From assembly GCA_027487485.1 (NCBI GenBank), contig JAIYDN010000112.1, forward strand, positions 1-64,000: a stretch of 64,000 bases of DNA, written 5' to 3'. The notes below the pieces were generated by a model. It searched no databases and was not told where the DNA came from. It was given only the letters and a program-made list of their open reading frames with translations. The translations under genes were made by a program, and so were the position numbers. Position 1 is the stretch's first letter; each line of letters starts with the position of its first letter. Shown in pieces: positions 25,944-36,108 of the stretch. Source of the DNA: Planctomycetaceae bacterium. Lineage in GTDB: Bacteria > Planctomycetota > Planctomycetia > Pirellulales > Pirellulaceae.

Positions 25944-27962
25944 ATGGACATCATTTTGTTTGCAGCAACAATCCCTCAATGGGCCGTCGGTGCTTTGATC
26001 TTGATCGGCTCGCTGATCCTGGTCGGCACGGCCTTTATCATCATTGCAAGTAAGTTCTACATCAAAGTAGGCCCTGACGAAGCGATCGTAAAAACAGGGA
26101 TGGGAGGAATGTCGGTCATTATCGATGGCGGAGCACTCATCTGGCCAGTGGTACATCGTTACGAAAAGATGGACCTTACTTTGAAGAGTTTTGAAATCGC
26201 TCGCGAGGGCTCCGAAGGATTGATCTGCAAAGATAACATCCGAGCCGACATCAAGACGGCTTTTTTCATTCGAGTCGACAAAACCAACGAAGAAATCAAA
26301 GAGGTCGCGCAATCCATTGGCTGCAAACGAGCTAGCCAAGTGGAAACCCTTCGCGAACTCTTCGACGCTAAGTTCTCCGAAGCCCTCAAGACCGTCGGCA
26401 AGCAATTTGAATTTGTCGAACTCTACGACAAACGGGACAAGTTCAAGAACGAGATTCTGAAGGTCATTGGTACCGATCTCAACGGCTACCGGCTTGATGA
26501 CTGCGCTATCGACTACTTGGAACAAACACGACTGGAACTGCTCAATCCCAACAACATCCTCGACGCCGAGGGGATTAAGAAAATCACAGAACTGACGTCG
26601 AACGAGAAAATCAAAGAGAACCATTTCACTCGCGAACGTGAGAAAACGCTAAAAAAGCAGGACGTCGAAGCCCAGGAAGCAATCTTGGAATTGGAACGTC
26701 AACGTATTGAAGCTACCGAACGGCAAAAGAGAGAAGTTGCCGAAATCCAGGCTCGCGAAAATGCTTCCGCCGCCAAGGTCCAAGAAGAGAACCGCCTGTC
26801 TTCCGAACGAGCCAAGATCGCAGTCGATGAAGAGATTGGCATCGCAACTCAGAATAAAGAACGAACAATCCTGGTTGCTCTACGCAACAAAGAACGTACC
26901 GACGCAGTCGAACTGGAACGTATCCTTCGCGACAAAACGCTTGAAGCAACGGAACGCGAACGGGTTGTTGGACTGGCAATCGTCGAAAAGGAAAAAGCAC
27001 TCGAAACCGAAAAGCGAAACATCCAAGAAGTGATTCGCGAACGAGTCATTGTCGAACGCGCGGTGGTGGAAGAGCAGCAAAAGATCAAGGACACAGAAGC
27101 CTTTGCGACTGCTGACCGGACCAAGAAGGTAGAGATCACGGCGGCGGAAGCGCTTGCCGAACAATCTCTTGTTCGCGAGATCAAGGCCGCGGAAGCTGGA
27201 CGCAAGGCTGCCGAGAGCACCGCGGCCAAAATCCGAATCGAAGCCGAAGCTCACCGCGATCAAGCCGAACAGCGTGCAGCGGCTTCCAAGCTAACCGCCG
27301 AAGCAGCGACGGCTGAACACGCCGCCCAAGGACTGGCCGAAGCACAAGTGCAACAAGCCAAAGCAGTCGCGACCCAAGATCAAGGGCTGGCGGAAGCTCG
27401 CGTGCTTCGCGAAAAATACACCGCAGAAGCCCAAGGCATCAGCGAAAAAGCTACGGCCATGAAAGAACTCGACGGAGTCGGTCGCGATCACGAAGAGTTC
27501 AAACTACGGCTCGAAAAGGACAAGCAAATCGAAATCGCCGCGATCACAGCGCAGTCGTCGATCGCCGAAAATCAATCCTTTGTGATCGGTGAAGCACTGA
27601 AGTCCGCCAAGATCGACATTGTCGGTGGCGATGGTCAATTCTTCGACCAAATTTCCTCAGCCATCCAAGGGGGCAAGGCAATCGATCGATTTGTTCTGAG
27701 CTCCAAAGTAGCGACAGACATCAAAGAGACATTCTTCAACGGAAGCCCGGATCACTTTCGCGAACAGCTGGGCGCGCTCCTAGGACAACTCCATCTGAAT
27801 TCAGGAGACATCAAAGACCTGAGTGTTGCAGCCTTGATTGCGAAATTGCTTGCGGGTGACTCAGCTGCCGGTATCCAATCTCAGCTGGTCAACTTGCTCG
27901 GCATGGCGGGCTCACTTGGCCTTGCCACCCAACCGGTCGCAACCTTTTTGCCCAAAAAATAG
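25944..27962 (+). CDS. Flotillin-like SPFH protein (YqiK type)
   Basis: 672 aa. An N-terminal membrane helix (residues ~12-35) is followed by an SPFH/Band-7 domain (FYIKVGPDEAIVKTG, IDGGALIWPVVHRYEKMDL, LICKDNIRADIKTAFFIRVD). A long Glu/Ala/Arg-rich coiled coil (~residues 220-530) follows, and a globular C-terminal end. This is the flotillin layout: proteins anchored in the membrane that oligomerise and organise membrane domains. The longest frame starts at 25821 inside the preceding gene; ATG 25944, just after that gene's stop, is chosen because the helix and SPFH domain follow directly. It is immediately followed by the giant AAA ATPase gene (15-nt gap). An antisense frame of 239 codons over its first third is a shadow. 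Confidence 0.9.
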   Translation: MDIILFAATIPQWAVGALILIGSLILVGTAFIIIASKFYIKVGPDEAIVKTGMGGMSVIIDGGALIWPVVHRYEKMDLTLKSFEIAREGSEGLICKDNIRADIKTAFFIRVDKTNEEIKEVAQSIGCKRASQVETLRELFDAKFSEALKTVGKQFEFVELYDKRDKFKNEILKVIGTDLNGYRLDDCAIDYLEQTRLELLNPNNILDAEGIKKITELTSNEKIKENHFTREREKTLKKQDVEAQEAILELERQRIEATERQKREVAEIQARENASAAKVQEENRLSSERAKIAVDEEIGIATQNKERTILVALRNKERTDAVELERILRDKTLEATERERVVGLAIVEKEKALETEKRNIQEVIRERVIVERAVVEEQQKIKDTEAFATADRTKKVEITAAEALAEQSLVREIKAAEAGRKAAESTAAKIRIEAEAHRDQAEQRAAASKLTAEAATAEHAAQGLAEAQVQQAKAVATQDQGLAEARVLREKYTAEAQGISEKATAMKELDGVGRDHEEFKLRLEKDKQIEIAAITAQSSIAENQSFVIGEALKSAKIDIVGGDGQFFDQISSAIQGGKAIDRFVLSSKVATDIKETFFNGSPDHFREQLGALLGQLHLNSGDIKDLSVAALIAKLLAGDSAAGIQSQLVNLLGMAGSLGLATQPVATFLPKK

Positions 27963-27977
27963 TTAGTCTCCATTACC

Positions 27978-30900
27978 ATGACCGATACTGCCCTCGCATC
28001 TGGCACGTACGAAGTTCTTCGTAATCGGCTTCGCGAAGCGTCTGCCGATCTTCGGAAACGCTTCTCAAGCCTGAACGAAGCACGCGCTGCTGTCTTCGGA
28101 AATCTAGAGACTCGGCTCCTGACAACGACGCATGTCACCACGGAACACAACTGTATCCCACGTGATATCTTCGCGTCCGAAGGGATCGTGCTGCTTGGCT
28201 ACAACGTGCAGTTTGGTCTCAAAACTGAGATCGAACCGGGCGATGTTCTTTCGGTGTATCGATTTGACGGTGAAAACGCCAAGCAGGAATCCCTAGAAAC
28301 AATTGCGGACTCTTCGTTCCGGCGCGACTTTCAAGAACTCTATCGCTACTATCGCAATGCAACGTTCACACGATTCTTTCGCAGCGGCGCCAATCTTTAC
28401 GCCATCTTTCAGATCGGCAAAGCGAGCGCTGGCATCAAGGCTTTCAAGTGGGCCATCGATGGCAATCAACTTCGTTACGTCGATAATCGAAGCGAGTCGG
28501 AGATCCGTCCGCCTGCCCAACATGCATTTCAATGGAAACGAGCCACTCGCGATCACCATCGCCACGGTAAACACCCCCATATTTCCATCGAAGATCGAGT
28601 CTTCGTGGAGTGCATTCAGGGTGACTTGACCATCAAGGTCGAGGACAATACCGAAGACGGACTCGGCATTTATCGCGAACCTGTAGACAGCCCTGATCAG
28701 ACGCTCGACGATGCCGAAACCTACTATGCCATTCTTGGTAATCTGATTCTCTTTAAGATCCGCCCCTATCAAGAACGGGACTTTCGATATCTTGTTTTCA
28801 GCACGAAACGCCTGTCGGTCGAGCGATTAGATTCGCTTGGACTCGCATGCGCTTTACTTCCGGACGACCATGGAATTATCTTCCCAAATGGATTCGTTCT
28901 GCAAACCGGTGCCTCCAAATTGTTTGATCATGGACTAAACAATTTGGCTTTCGATCGAATCATCAAGTCGCCTAACGGTGAAGATTTTCTATTCCTTTTT
29001 GCGAATATCGAAACCGGCGTCTATCTGCAACTCCGATACAACCTGATCCGCCAAGAGGTCGACACGCCCCTGGTGTGTCATGGTCAAGCCTTTTTCGAAA
29101 ATGGCACCATGCTTAGCATGCGAGCTAGTGATGCACCACAAAAACACCATGCACTGCAAGTATGGCAAACTCCCTTCACGGGCAGCAACTTTCGCCCAAG
29201 CGTTCAATCGGACTCTTTGCTGTTCAAAATTGGAAATCAAGATCTTGTACGCGGCATGGCAGAATGCCAAGAGATCCTTTCTCTCATCGACAAAGATGAA
29301 TCTTATGAAGATCTCTATGCCGATCTCGCGAAACGGGCTACGAATGTTCTTGACGCCTATTTTTGGCTAGAGCGCGAAGAAGCTTGTACTCTGGCAGAAC
29401 CGTTGCGGAAAATTCGCGAAGCTGCAACGGCTGCCGTAGACGAGTTTGAAAAGGTCATTCGTGTCCGCAACGAAACGAAAAAGGCGACGGACCAAGCCGA
29501 ATCCGATGCAATTGGAATCCTCAAGGCTAGCGAGCGATCACGCTTTGAAAAGGTCGAGGATTTCGTAAAGCAACTGGCGTCCATTCGAAGCCAGCGAGGA
29601 ATCATCATTCAGCTGCGTGAACTCCGATACTGCGATCTCGATCGCATCAACCTACTGGAATCGCAACTGGCGGAGGCAGCAGATCGGCTGGGCGTCCGGT
29701 GTGTGCAATTTTTGCTTGCGCCCGAATCGCTCAAGGGATATTCCCTTGAAATCGAAGCTCTTGCCAATCAAGTCCCCAGCTCCAACTCGACCGCTACCGC
29801 CAAGAAAATCGAAGAGCAGTTTGCGAACATCGCCGGCTCGCTTGAGCTGCTTATCGAAACGGTATCGCAGTTGAAGATCGAGGATCTTGCCCAACGAACC
29901 GCCATCGTGGATCGAGTCGGCGACGCACTCGCTCAATTGAACCGGTCTCGATCAGGTCTTAAGACCCGAATGCGAGAATTGACGACAGGGGAGCTCGAAT
30001 CCGACTTCGCCTCTCAGTCCAAGTTACTCGACCAAGCTGCCGCAAGCGCCATCGATTCCTCGGAGACACCCGAACGCGTTGACAACGCTCTGCTGAGAAT
30101 TCTCTTGCAAGTCGAAGAACTGGAAGGTCGATATGCAGACTCCGAGACACTCCTTCTTCGCTTAACCGAAAAACGCCAATCGCTTTGTGACCTATTTGAA
30201 TCCAAGCGACAGCAACTGGTAGAACAACAAACTCGACAAGCCAATTCACTGGTTGCCGCCGCCGATCGTATCTTGGCAGGTATCCAATCTCGAGCTTCGC
30301 GAATCGAGTCTCCACCGGAGCTCTTGGCGTATTTTGCTTCGGATTTGATGGTCGACAAGCTCCGGAAGATCGCGAACCAATTGTTGGACCTGGGGGATTC
30401 TGTCCGACGCGACGATGTCTTGTCAAGATTGAAGGCAATCTCCGACGATTCGATGCGTCAGCAGCGCGATCGACGCGAACTTCAGTCGGACGGCAACCGT
30501 TCGATACGCTTTGGTCAACATACTTTCAGTATCAATCAACAGCCGATCGAACTGACGACCGTAATTCGAAACGGGGTGATTCATGTACACCTTACCGGTA
30601 CCCAGTACTTCCAGCCGCTCGTCGACGAATCGCTTGATTCGGCTCGAGATCTTTGGGACCAAGCGTTGCCAAGCGAATCGCCGGAAGTATACCGGGCGGA
30701 ATTCCTAGCCTACATGCTTGTTACGGAACAGAACCACAAGAAAGAGCATCCGAACTTTCAAGATTCGTTTTTGTCCAAGTCGTCTGAACAGCAAGTGGCC
30801 TGGGTTCGTGAACAAATGCAAGCTCGCTACGAAGAGGGCTACGTTCGCGGCGTGCATGATGTCGATGCAGCAAAAATCCTTGCATCGCTGGTCCATTTGC

Positions 30901-33212
30901 AAAAATCTTTGGGACCGTTCATTCATTCGCCAAAAACGCGTAGCCTTGCGTGGTTCGTTTGGTTCCAAATGGTACCGAGCGCAGAACGTGAATCGGTTTC
31001 CCAGTGGGTTCAGTCAATCGCCACCGTCGATCGGTTGTTGCCCAATTCCGAACCCAGCCAGGCTTGCCTCCGGGCTATTTCCAAGTTGCTTCGCCTGCAC
31101 TCGGACGGGATGTTGCAAAGCGTTTCTCGATCGGAAGCCGCACGGTATCTTTTCGATTGGATTCGAAGTGAACACGGAACCGCCAAGGACAAAAAGATTC
31201 TCGAACCGAATCGATTCACTCCTTCGCAACGCGCGCAAGAACTGCTCGCAATGTTGCATCAGCATATGCTTGCGGACCAGTTGCATTCTCTCCAAAACGC
31301 GGTTCATGCACATGCGAAAAACCCTAAGGAAGCGTGGCATGTTGCGGCAAAGGCAGTAGACGCATTTTTTGAAAGTTTATTGGCAAAAGGCCCCGAAACT
31401 TCCAAAGCCGATCCCTTGGTGGATTACCGGGAAGAAATGACTTTGTTGTTGATGAACCATGAAAAATCGCACCCCCCTATCCATTCCGGCAGCCCTATCC
31501 ATTCCGGCCGGGCCGTCCCTTCCAAAGCCACGGCAACTCTTGTCGACATGGTGGGGGACCATCCAAGAATCACAGCAGGCGTCCTAGAGCTTCACTACCA
31601 TCACTTTGGTTCGCGATTGCGCAAATATGTTCGCGATGTGGTTCCAAGATGGCGTGCGCTGCAAGAGACCAAACATCGACTCCTTCAACAAGCCGACCGT
31701 CGCATCAAGTCTCAGGAGTTCAAGGCACGCGTTCTTACAAGCTTTGTTCGCAACCAATTGATCGACGAAGTCTACCTGCCTCGCGTCGGTGACAATTTGG
31801 CGAAACAGATGGGGACCGTGGGTGAAAATCGACGCACCGATCGTATGGGGTTGCTATTGCTCATTAGCCCCCCAGGCTATGGCAAAACCACATTGATGGA
31901 ATATGTTGCCAATCGATTGGGGCTGGTCTTTGTCAAAGTGAATGGGCCGGCATTGGGGCACGCGGTATCCTCGCTAGACCCCAGCGAAGCAACCAATGCA
32001 GCCGCTCGGGAAGAAGTGCATCGCATCAATATGGCCCTTGAAATGGGTGACAATGTGATGCTCTATTTGGACGACATCCAACATTGCAACGTCGAGTTGC
32101 TTCAGAAATTCATTCCGCTTTGCGATGCAACACGTCGAATCGAAGGTGTCTGGGACGGAGCATCTAAAACCTACGATCTGCGAGGACGAAAGTTTGCCGT
32201 CGTGATGGCTGGAAACCCTTACACAGAAACGGGACAGCGGTTCCAGATCCCCGACATGCTGGCCAATCGAGCTGATGTTTACAACATTGGGGAGATCATC
32301 GGCGACAGTCGCGTTGCCTTCGAGGAATCGTATTTGGAAAATTGCCTCACCAGCAACGTCACACTGCAACCGTTAGCTCGATGCTCCAATGCGGACCAGC
32401 AAGCGTTGATCGCTGCAGCCCGAAAAGGCACTCAGGATTCCATCGAACTGGAAAGCAACCTGTCGCGTGATAGCGTGCAAGAAATGCTGACGGTTCTGGC
32501 GAAACTGCAACGCGTCCGGAACGTCGTACTGACGATGAACCAAGCCTACATTCACAGTGCAGCACAATCCGATGAGTATCGGACGGAGCCTCCCTTTAAA
32601 TTGCAGGGTAGCTACCGAAACATGAACCGCATCGCCGAAAAAGTTTTTCCTGTCATGAACGACCAGGAACTGGAACGGCTGATTCTGTCTAGCTACCAGC
32701 AGGATTCGCAAACGCTCTCCCGCGATAGTGAATCCAACATGCTCAAATTCAAAGAGCTGATCGGAAGACTGGATGATACCGAACAGGCCCGTTGGAACTC
32801 CATCAAGAAAACATTTGTAGAGAAAAACCGCCTCAAGGGACTCTCAGGCGACGATTCCACCGCCCAATTCCTCAGCTCACTTCTGGGTATCTCTGTCGGT
32901 TTGGATTCGATTCGAGGAGCCTTGGAGCAAGCGGTGGCCAAGCAATCGGATCAAACCAAAAAGCAAGATCTGGATCCTCGCGTGATCGTACAACATGCAG
33001 TCCCTCGGGTGATGACGGAATTAATTCGCAGCCAGTTTCAATTGCTTTACGATGGACTAAGGCCCGTGCTGGAAAGCGTGGCCTTACAATCATCGAATGC
33101 TGATCGATTGCGGGCTGCCATTCAAGATCTGTTGCAACGGTATCAATCCATGGAAACCGCAGCCAGCAAAGCACCGGAAGCGACTCCTGAAGAAGACGAA
33201 CTCGAACGATAG
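27978..33212 (+). CDS. Giant DUF3686 / AAA ATPase
   Basis: 1744 aa. The N-terminal ~450 residues match DUF3686: TYEVLRNRL, LNEARAAVFGNLETRLL, THVTTEHNCIPRD and LLGYNVQFGL. A long charged, partly coiled-coil region follows (~470-860). An AAA-type ATPase domain has Walker A PPGYGKTT at ~1296-1303, Walker B VMLYLDDIQH at ~1360-1369 and the sensor-1 region VMAGNPYTETG at ~1410. The C-terminal ~300 residues are helical. Such proteins are often annotated as DNA repair ATPases, but nothing here points to DNA; the fixed neighbours are membrane proteins. It is the third gene of the cassette, 15 nt after the flotillin gene, with the CorA-like gene 38 nt downstream. A perfect 16-nt duplication at 31475-31508 gives the repeat PIHSGS-PIHSGR in a linker. 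Confidence 0.8.
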   Translation: MTDTALASGTYEVLRNRLREASADLRKRFSSLNEARAAVFGNLETRLLTTTHVTTEHNCIPRDIFASEGIVLLGYNVQFGLKTEIEPGDVLSVYRFDGENAKQESLETIADSSFRRDFQELYRYYRNATFTRFFRSGANLYAIFQIGKASAGIKAFKWAIDGNQLRYVDNRSESEIRPPAQHAFQWKRATRDHHRHGKHPHISIEDRVFVECIQGDLTIKVEDNTEDGLGIYREPVDSPDQTLDDAETYYAILGNLILFKIRPYQERDFRYLVFSTKRLSVERLDSLGLACALLPDDHGIIFPNGFVLQTGASKLFDHGLNNLAFDRIIKSPNGEDFLFLFANIETGVYLQLRYNLIRQEVDTPLVCHGQAFFENGTMLSMRASDAPQKHHALQVWQTPFTGSNFRPSVQSDSLLFKIGNQDLVRGMAECQEILSLIDKDESYEDLYADLAKRATNVLDAYFWLEREEACTLAEPLRKIREAATAAVDEFEKVIRVRNETKKATDQAESDAIGILKASERSRFEKVEDFVKQLASIRSQRGIIIQLRELRYCDLDRINLLESQLAEAADRLGVRCVQFLLAPESLKGYSLEIEALANQVPSSNSTATAKKIEEQFANIAGSLELLIETVSQLKIEDLAQRTAIVDRVGDALAQLNRSRSGLKTRMRELTTGELESDFASQSKLLDQAAASAIDSSETPERVDNALLRILLQVEELEGRYADSETLLLRLTEKRQSLCDLFESKRQQLVEQQTRQANSLVAAADRILAGIQSRASRIESPPELLAYFASDLMVDKLRKIANQLLDLGDSVRRDDVLSRLKAISDDSMRQQRDRRELQSDGNRSIRFGQHTFSINQQPIELTTVIRNGVIHVHLTGTQYFQPLVDESLDSARDLWDQALPSESPEVYRAEFLAYMLVTEQNHKKEHPNFQDSFLSKSSEQQVAWVREQMQARYEEGYVRGVHDVDAAKILASLVHLQKSLGPFIHSPKTRSLAWFVWFQMVPSAERESVSQWVQSIATVDRLLPNSEPSQACLRAISKLLRLHSDGMLQSVSRSEAARYLFDWIRSEHGTAKDKKILEPNRFTPSQRAQELLAMLHQHMLADQLHSLQNAVHAHAKNPKEAWHVAAKAVDAFFESLLAKGPETSKADPLVDYREEMTLLLMNHEKSHPPIHSGSPIHSGRAVPSKATATLVDMVGDHPRITAGVLELHYHHFGSRLRKYVRDVVPRWRALQETKHRLLQQADRRIKSQEFKARVLTSFVRNQLIDEVYLPRVGDNLAKQMGTVGENRRTDRMGLLLLISPPGYGKTTLMEYVANRLGLVFVKVNGPALGHAVSSLDPSEATNAAAREEVHRINMALEMGDNVMLYLDDIQHCNVELLQKFIPLCDATRRIEGVWDGASKTYDLRGRKFAVVMAGNPYTETGQRFQIPDMLANRADVYNIGEIIGDSRVAFEESYLENCLTSNVTLQPLARCSNADQQALIAAARKGTQDSIELESNLSRDSVQEMLTVLAKLQRVRNVVLTMNQAYIHSAAQSDEYRTEPPFKLQGSYRNMNRIAEKVFPVMNDQELERLILSSYQQDSQTLSRDSESNMLKFKELIGRLDDTEQARWNSIKKTFVEKNRLKGLSGDDSTAQFLSSLLGISVGLDSIRGALEQAVAKQSDQTKKQDLDPRVIVQHAVPRVMTELIRSQFQLLYDGLRPVLESVALQSSNADRLRAAIQDLLQRYQSMETAASKAPEATPEEDELER

Positions 33213-33250
33213 CCCAGCTCCAAATACAACTTGAGGGAAGAACCAAACAG

Positions 33251-33988
33251 ATGCCATCAACACCACTGATTCCGTCCAACTGGGCCTCGTTTCCAGACGA
33301 GTTCCGTAACCGACTCGGATCCACGGTCGGACGCCAGCGAATCATGCAATCCGAACAGGACCTACTGGTCGTTGCTCATCAAGTGCCAGAGCATGACGAA
33401 CTAGGACGCCGCGGAGTCCTGTTCTGGCGGGATGCTTCGGGCGAATGGCGATGTAGCAATGGGGATCCGGGAAAGGCAGCGCTGGGTTTGCATCTGGACC
33501 GATACGCGAAAAAGTTGGATACGTTCGAAAATGCCGTATCCAAAGCAATGCGAGCAGACGACTACCTGGCTTTGCTAGAAGGGCTGGCTCCCATCGTCAG
33601 ATCCAACCGCAATTTGTTTGAAACGCTGGAAGAAGCTCGGAAGGCTGTCCCATCCGACCGTTCCCTGATCGATCACCGAGACAAGGCATACGATCTTTCA
33701 CGACAAGCAGATCTGCTTTACGAGGATTCCAAAAACTCGATGGATGTGGCGATGGTCCGAAGAGCGGACGAGCAGGCTCAAGCATCGCACAAAATGATGG
33801 TCGCCGCGCATCGATTGAATACGCTAGCTGCCCTGTTCTTCCCGTTTGCGACACTAGGAGCCATCTTCGGGACAACCCTCACCGACAACTGGAACTGGTC
33901 CAAGTCGGCAGTTCCCTTTTTCATCTTTGTGATTGTCAGTGGGCTCACGGGCTTGGCACTTACTAAATTCGTTACCAAGCCCACTTGA
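33251..33988 (+). CDS. CorA-like two-helix membrane protein without GMN motif
   Basis: 245 aa. A soluble N-terminal domain (~180 residues) ends in a long helical region (EEARKAVPSDRSLIDHRDKA onward). Two C-terminal transmembrane helices follow (LNTLAALFFPFATLGAIFG and AVPFFIFVIVSGLTGLALT) with a short loop. This shape, and the LNTLAALFFP start of helix 1, recall the CorA magnesium channel family. The selectivity motif GMN that should follow helix 1 reads GTT (FGTTLTDN), so ordinary Mg2+ transport is doubtful. GAGG precedes the ATG at a good distance. It is the last gene of the flotillin/ATPase cassette; a channel or membrane sensor role in that system is inference. Confidence 0.65.
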   Translation: MPSTPLIPSNWASFPDEFRNRLGSTVGRQRIMQSEQDLLVVAHQVPEHDELGRRGVLFWRDASGEWRCSNGDPGKAALGLHLDRYAKKLDTFENAVSKAMRADDYLALLEGLAPIVRSNRNLFETLEEARKAVPSDRSLIDHRDKAYDLSRQADLLYEDSKNSMDVAMVRRADEQAQASHKMMVAAHRLNTLAALFFPFATLGAIFGTTLTDNWNWSKSAVPFFIFVIVSGLTGLALTKFVTKPT

Positions 33989-34006
33989 GATCCAGAGCCT
34001 AAGCCC

Positions 34007-35785
34007 CTACTTCAAAATCATGTCGTCGACCGTTTTCCCGGAAGGGATCATTGGCAGTACGTGCTCTTGGTAGGGAACTTCGACGTCCAGGACGAAAGCC
34101 CCTGGATAGTTAATCATCTCACGCAAGGCTTCTTCCAGGTCCGCCTTTTTACGCACTGTGGCACCACCGCATCCGTAGCCTTTGGCGATCTGCACAAAGT
34201 TTGGATAGCGGTTGGACGCGTAGGAGTGAGCAACCAGCGAACCAGGTCCTTTGGCTTCCTCATGGTCAATTGGGCCAAGATAAGTGTGAGCACGATTCGC
34301 ACCTTCGAATCGGTCTTCCCATTGAACCACCATTCCCAAATGCTGATTATTCAGCAAGAGAACTTTGACAGGAAGCTTCTCGCAATGCAAGGTTGCTAAC
34401 TCTTGGATGTTCATTTGGAATGATCCATCGCCATCGATATCGATGACCAACGCATCAGGGTGAGCTGCTTGAATCCCCATGGCGCATGGCAATCCGAATC
34501 CCATGGTTCCCAACCCGCTACTGCTCATCCAAGTCCGTGGTTTGCGGAATTGAAAGAACTGAGCGGACCACATTTGATGCTGTCCAACCCCGACAGAAAC
34601 GTAAGTCTCGCGATCTTTGGTCATGTTCGACAGAGTGCGAATTGCGTGTTGTTGAAGGATGCCGTCAAACTTGTCGTCATAGGCAAACGGGTGCTTGGCT
34701 TTCAAGGCATTGCAATTCGCGACCCAAGCGGAGATATCTTCGGGTTTCTCAACAATCTTATTCAGCTCTGCCAAGGCAAACTTGATATCGCTTCGAACCG
34801 AAATGTGTGCGACTTTGTTCTTGTTGAGTTCCGATGCGTCGATGTCCACGTGAACAATCTTTGCATTCTTTGCGAACGAGGCCAAATGGCCTGTTACACG
34901 GTCATCAAAGCGAACTCCGAAGGCCAACAGCAAATCGCAATCGCGAACGGCAAAGTTTGCGTACGCGCTGCCGTGCATCCCCAACATGTCGAGCGACAAT
35001 GGGCCGTCTGCAGGATACAATCCCAACCCCATAACAGTCATCGTCACTGGGATCCCGGTCAACTCAGCCAACATGCGGAGCTCGGCGGAAGCTTCGCCGT
35101 TAACAACTCCGCCACCGCAATAGATGACGGGGCGTTTGCTGTGCTTGATGGCCGCAGCGATCTGACGGATTTGTTCTGGTCTGGCATTGGGGTGCTTGGA
35201 AGGATTGTATCCAGGTAGATTCATGGGTACGTCCCAATCCACCTCGGTCGAGGTCATCTGGACATCTTTCGGCATGTCAACAAGAACTGGGCCCGGGCGA
35301 CCCGTCGTTGCGATGTGGAAAGCTTCTTTCATCACTCGCGGCACGTCCTTGACGTCCGTTACTAGGTAATGATGCTTGGTGATCCCGCGGCAGATTTCGA
35401 CCATCGGTGTTTCTTGGAACGCGTCGGTCCCGATTACCTTGGTCGGCACTTGGCCGGTAATGGCGAGCAGAGGAATACTGTCCATTTTCGCGTCGGCAAT
35501 GCTGGTTACCAAGTTGGTCGCACCAGGACCACTTGTTGCCATCACCACGCCGATTTTCCCGGTCGATCGCGCGTAACCTTGAGCCGCAAAAGCGCCACCC
35601 TGTTCGTGCCGAGGCAAAATGGTTCGAAGCTTGGATTCATACCGAGTCAAAGCTTGGTGCATAGGCATGCTGCACCCGCCAGGATAAGCGAAAATGACTT
35701 CAACGCCGTGATCCACTAGGGACTTGACCACAATGTCGGCGCCAGTCATGACAGTGGTTTTTGGGCGGTCGGAAACGGAAGCCAT
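34007..35785 (-). CDS. ilvB: Acetolactate synthase, large catalytic subunit
   Basis: 592 aa. The enzyme joins two pyruvates, or pyruvate and 2-ketobutyrate, in the first shared step of branched-chain amino acid synthesis. It is recognised from [22 protein letters not shown] with the catalytic glutamate, [10 protein letters not shown], the central FAD-binding region and the thiamine-diphosphate motif [11 protein letters not shown] with NNQHLGMV. The longest frame begins at GTG 35833. ATG 35785 is chosen because AGGAG lies eight bases upstream and the protein then starts like its family. No small regulatory subunit (ilvN) is adjacent. The leader to the possible promoter at 35926 is about 140 nt. 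Confidence 0.93.
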   Translation of the reverse strand: MASVSDRPKTTVMTGADIVVKSLVDHGVEVIFAYPGGCSMPMHQALTRYESKLRTILPRHEQGGAFAAQGYARSTGKIGVVMATSGPGATNLVTSIADAKMDSIPLLAITGQVPTKVIGTDAFQETPMVEICRGITKHHYLVTDVKDVPRVMKEAFHIATTGRPGPVLVDMPKDVQMTSTEVDWDVPMNLPGYNPSKHPNARPEQIRQIAAAIKHSKRPVIYCGGGVVNGEASAELRMLAELTGIPVTMTVMGLGLYPADGPLSLDMLGMHGSAYANFAVRDCDLLLAFGVRFDDRVTGHLASFAKNAKIVHVDIDASELNKNKVAHISVRSDIKFALAELNKIVEKPEDISAWVANCNALKAKHPFAYDDKFDGILQQHAIRTLSNMTKDRETYVSVGVGQHQMWSAQFFQFRKPRTWMSSSGLGTMGFGLPCAMGIQAAHPDALVIDIDGDGSFQMNIQELATLHCEKLPVKVLLLNNQHLGMVVQWEDRFEGANRAHTYLGPIDHEEAKGPGSLVAHSYASNRYPNFVQIAKGYGCGGATVRKKADLEEALREMINYPGAFVLDVEVPYQEHVLPMIPSGKTVDDMILK

Positions 35786-35925
35786 TCGATCTTCTCCTGA
35801 GATAACAAAACGTAGTTGGTTGAGGATTTCCACAAATCTCGAGCCAAAAGGACCGTCTTCGGCGGATTTTGTTCTTCGAATCCAACGAAATCGGTCTTTT
35901 TGCCCCGGAAAATGTGCGGGCCCCC

Positions 35926-35965
35926 AGTATACCAGACGTCACCAAAGGCGTCGAATGTAGACGCC
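35926..35965 (-). promoter_or_regulatory. Extended -10 promoter with overlapping palindrome upstream of ilvB
   Basis: On the minus strand TG-G-TATACT (TATACT at 35926-35931) is a good extended -10 element. About 16-34 nt upstream of it lies the inverted repeat GGCGTC-N7-GACGCC (35947-35965), covering the expected -35 position. That is where a repressor or activator would bind. The remaining 35786-36108 gap shows no gene; I saw no attenuator or riboswitch in the leader. Confidence 0.45.
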
Positions 35966-36108
35966 GGCAAAGTTCAAACAGCCTTTTTGGGCAGCGAAAT
36001 CGCGAGGCCATTCGGTCACAGAAAGCCGAAGTCGTCGGCATCCAGGGCAGACTTATCTCCGAGCAGGATTACAGGCCTCCAATCGGGCTGACAGGCCACA
36101 GAGAAAGC

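Noticed and set aside
25905-26624. 239-codon minus-strand frame over the flotillin gene
   Set aside because: Antisense shadow of a strong coding sequence; it shows no family features.
30718-31359. 213-codon plus-strand frame inside the giant ATPase gene
   Set aside because: A second frame over a continuous DUF3686/AAA coding sequence; its Arg/Ser/Cys-rich translation is typical of a shadow.
34460-35218. 252-codon plus-strand frame over ilvB
   Set aside because: Antisense shadow of acetolactate synthase; its composition mirrors the conserved gene.
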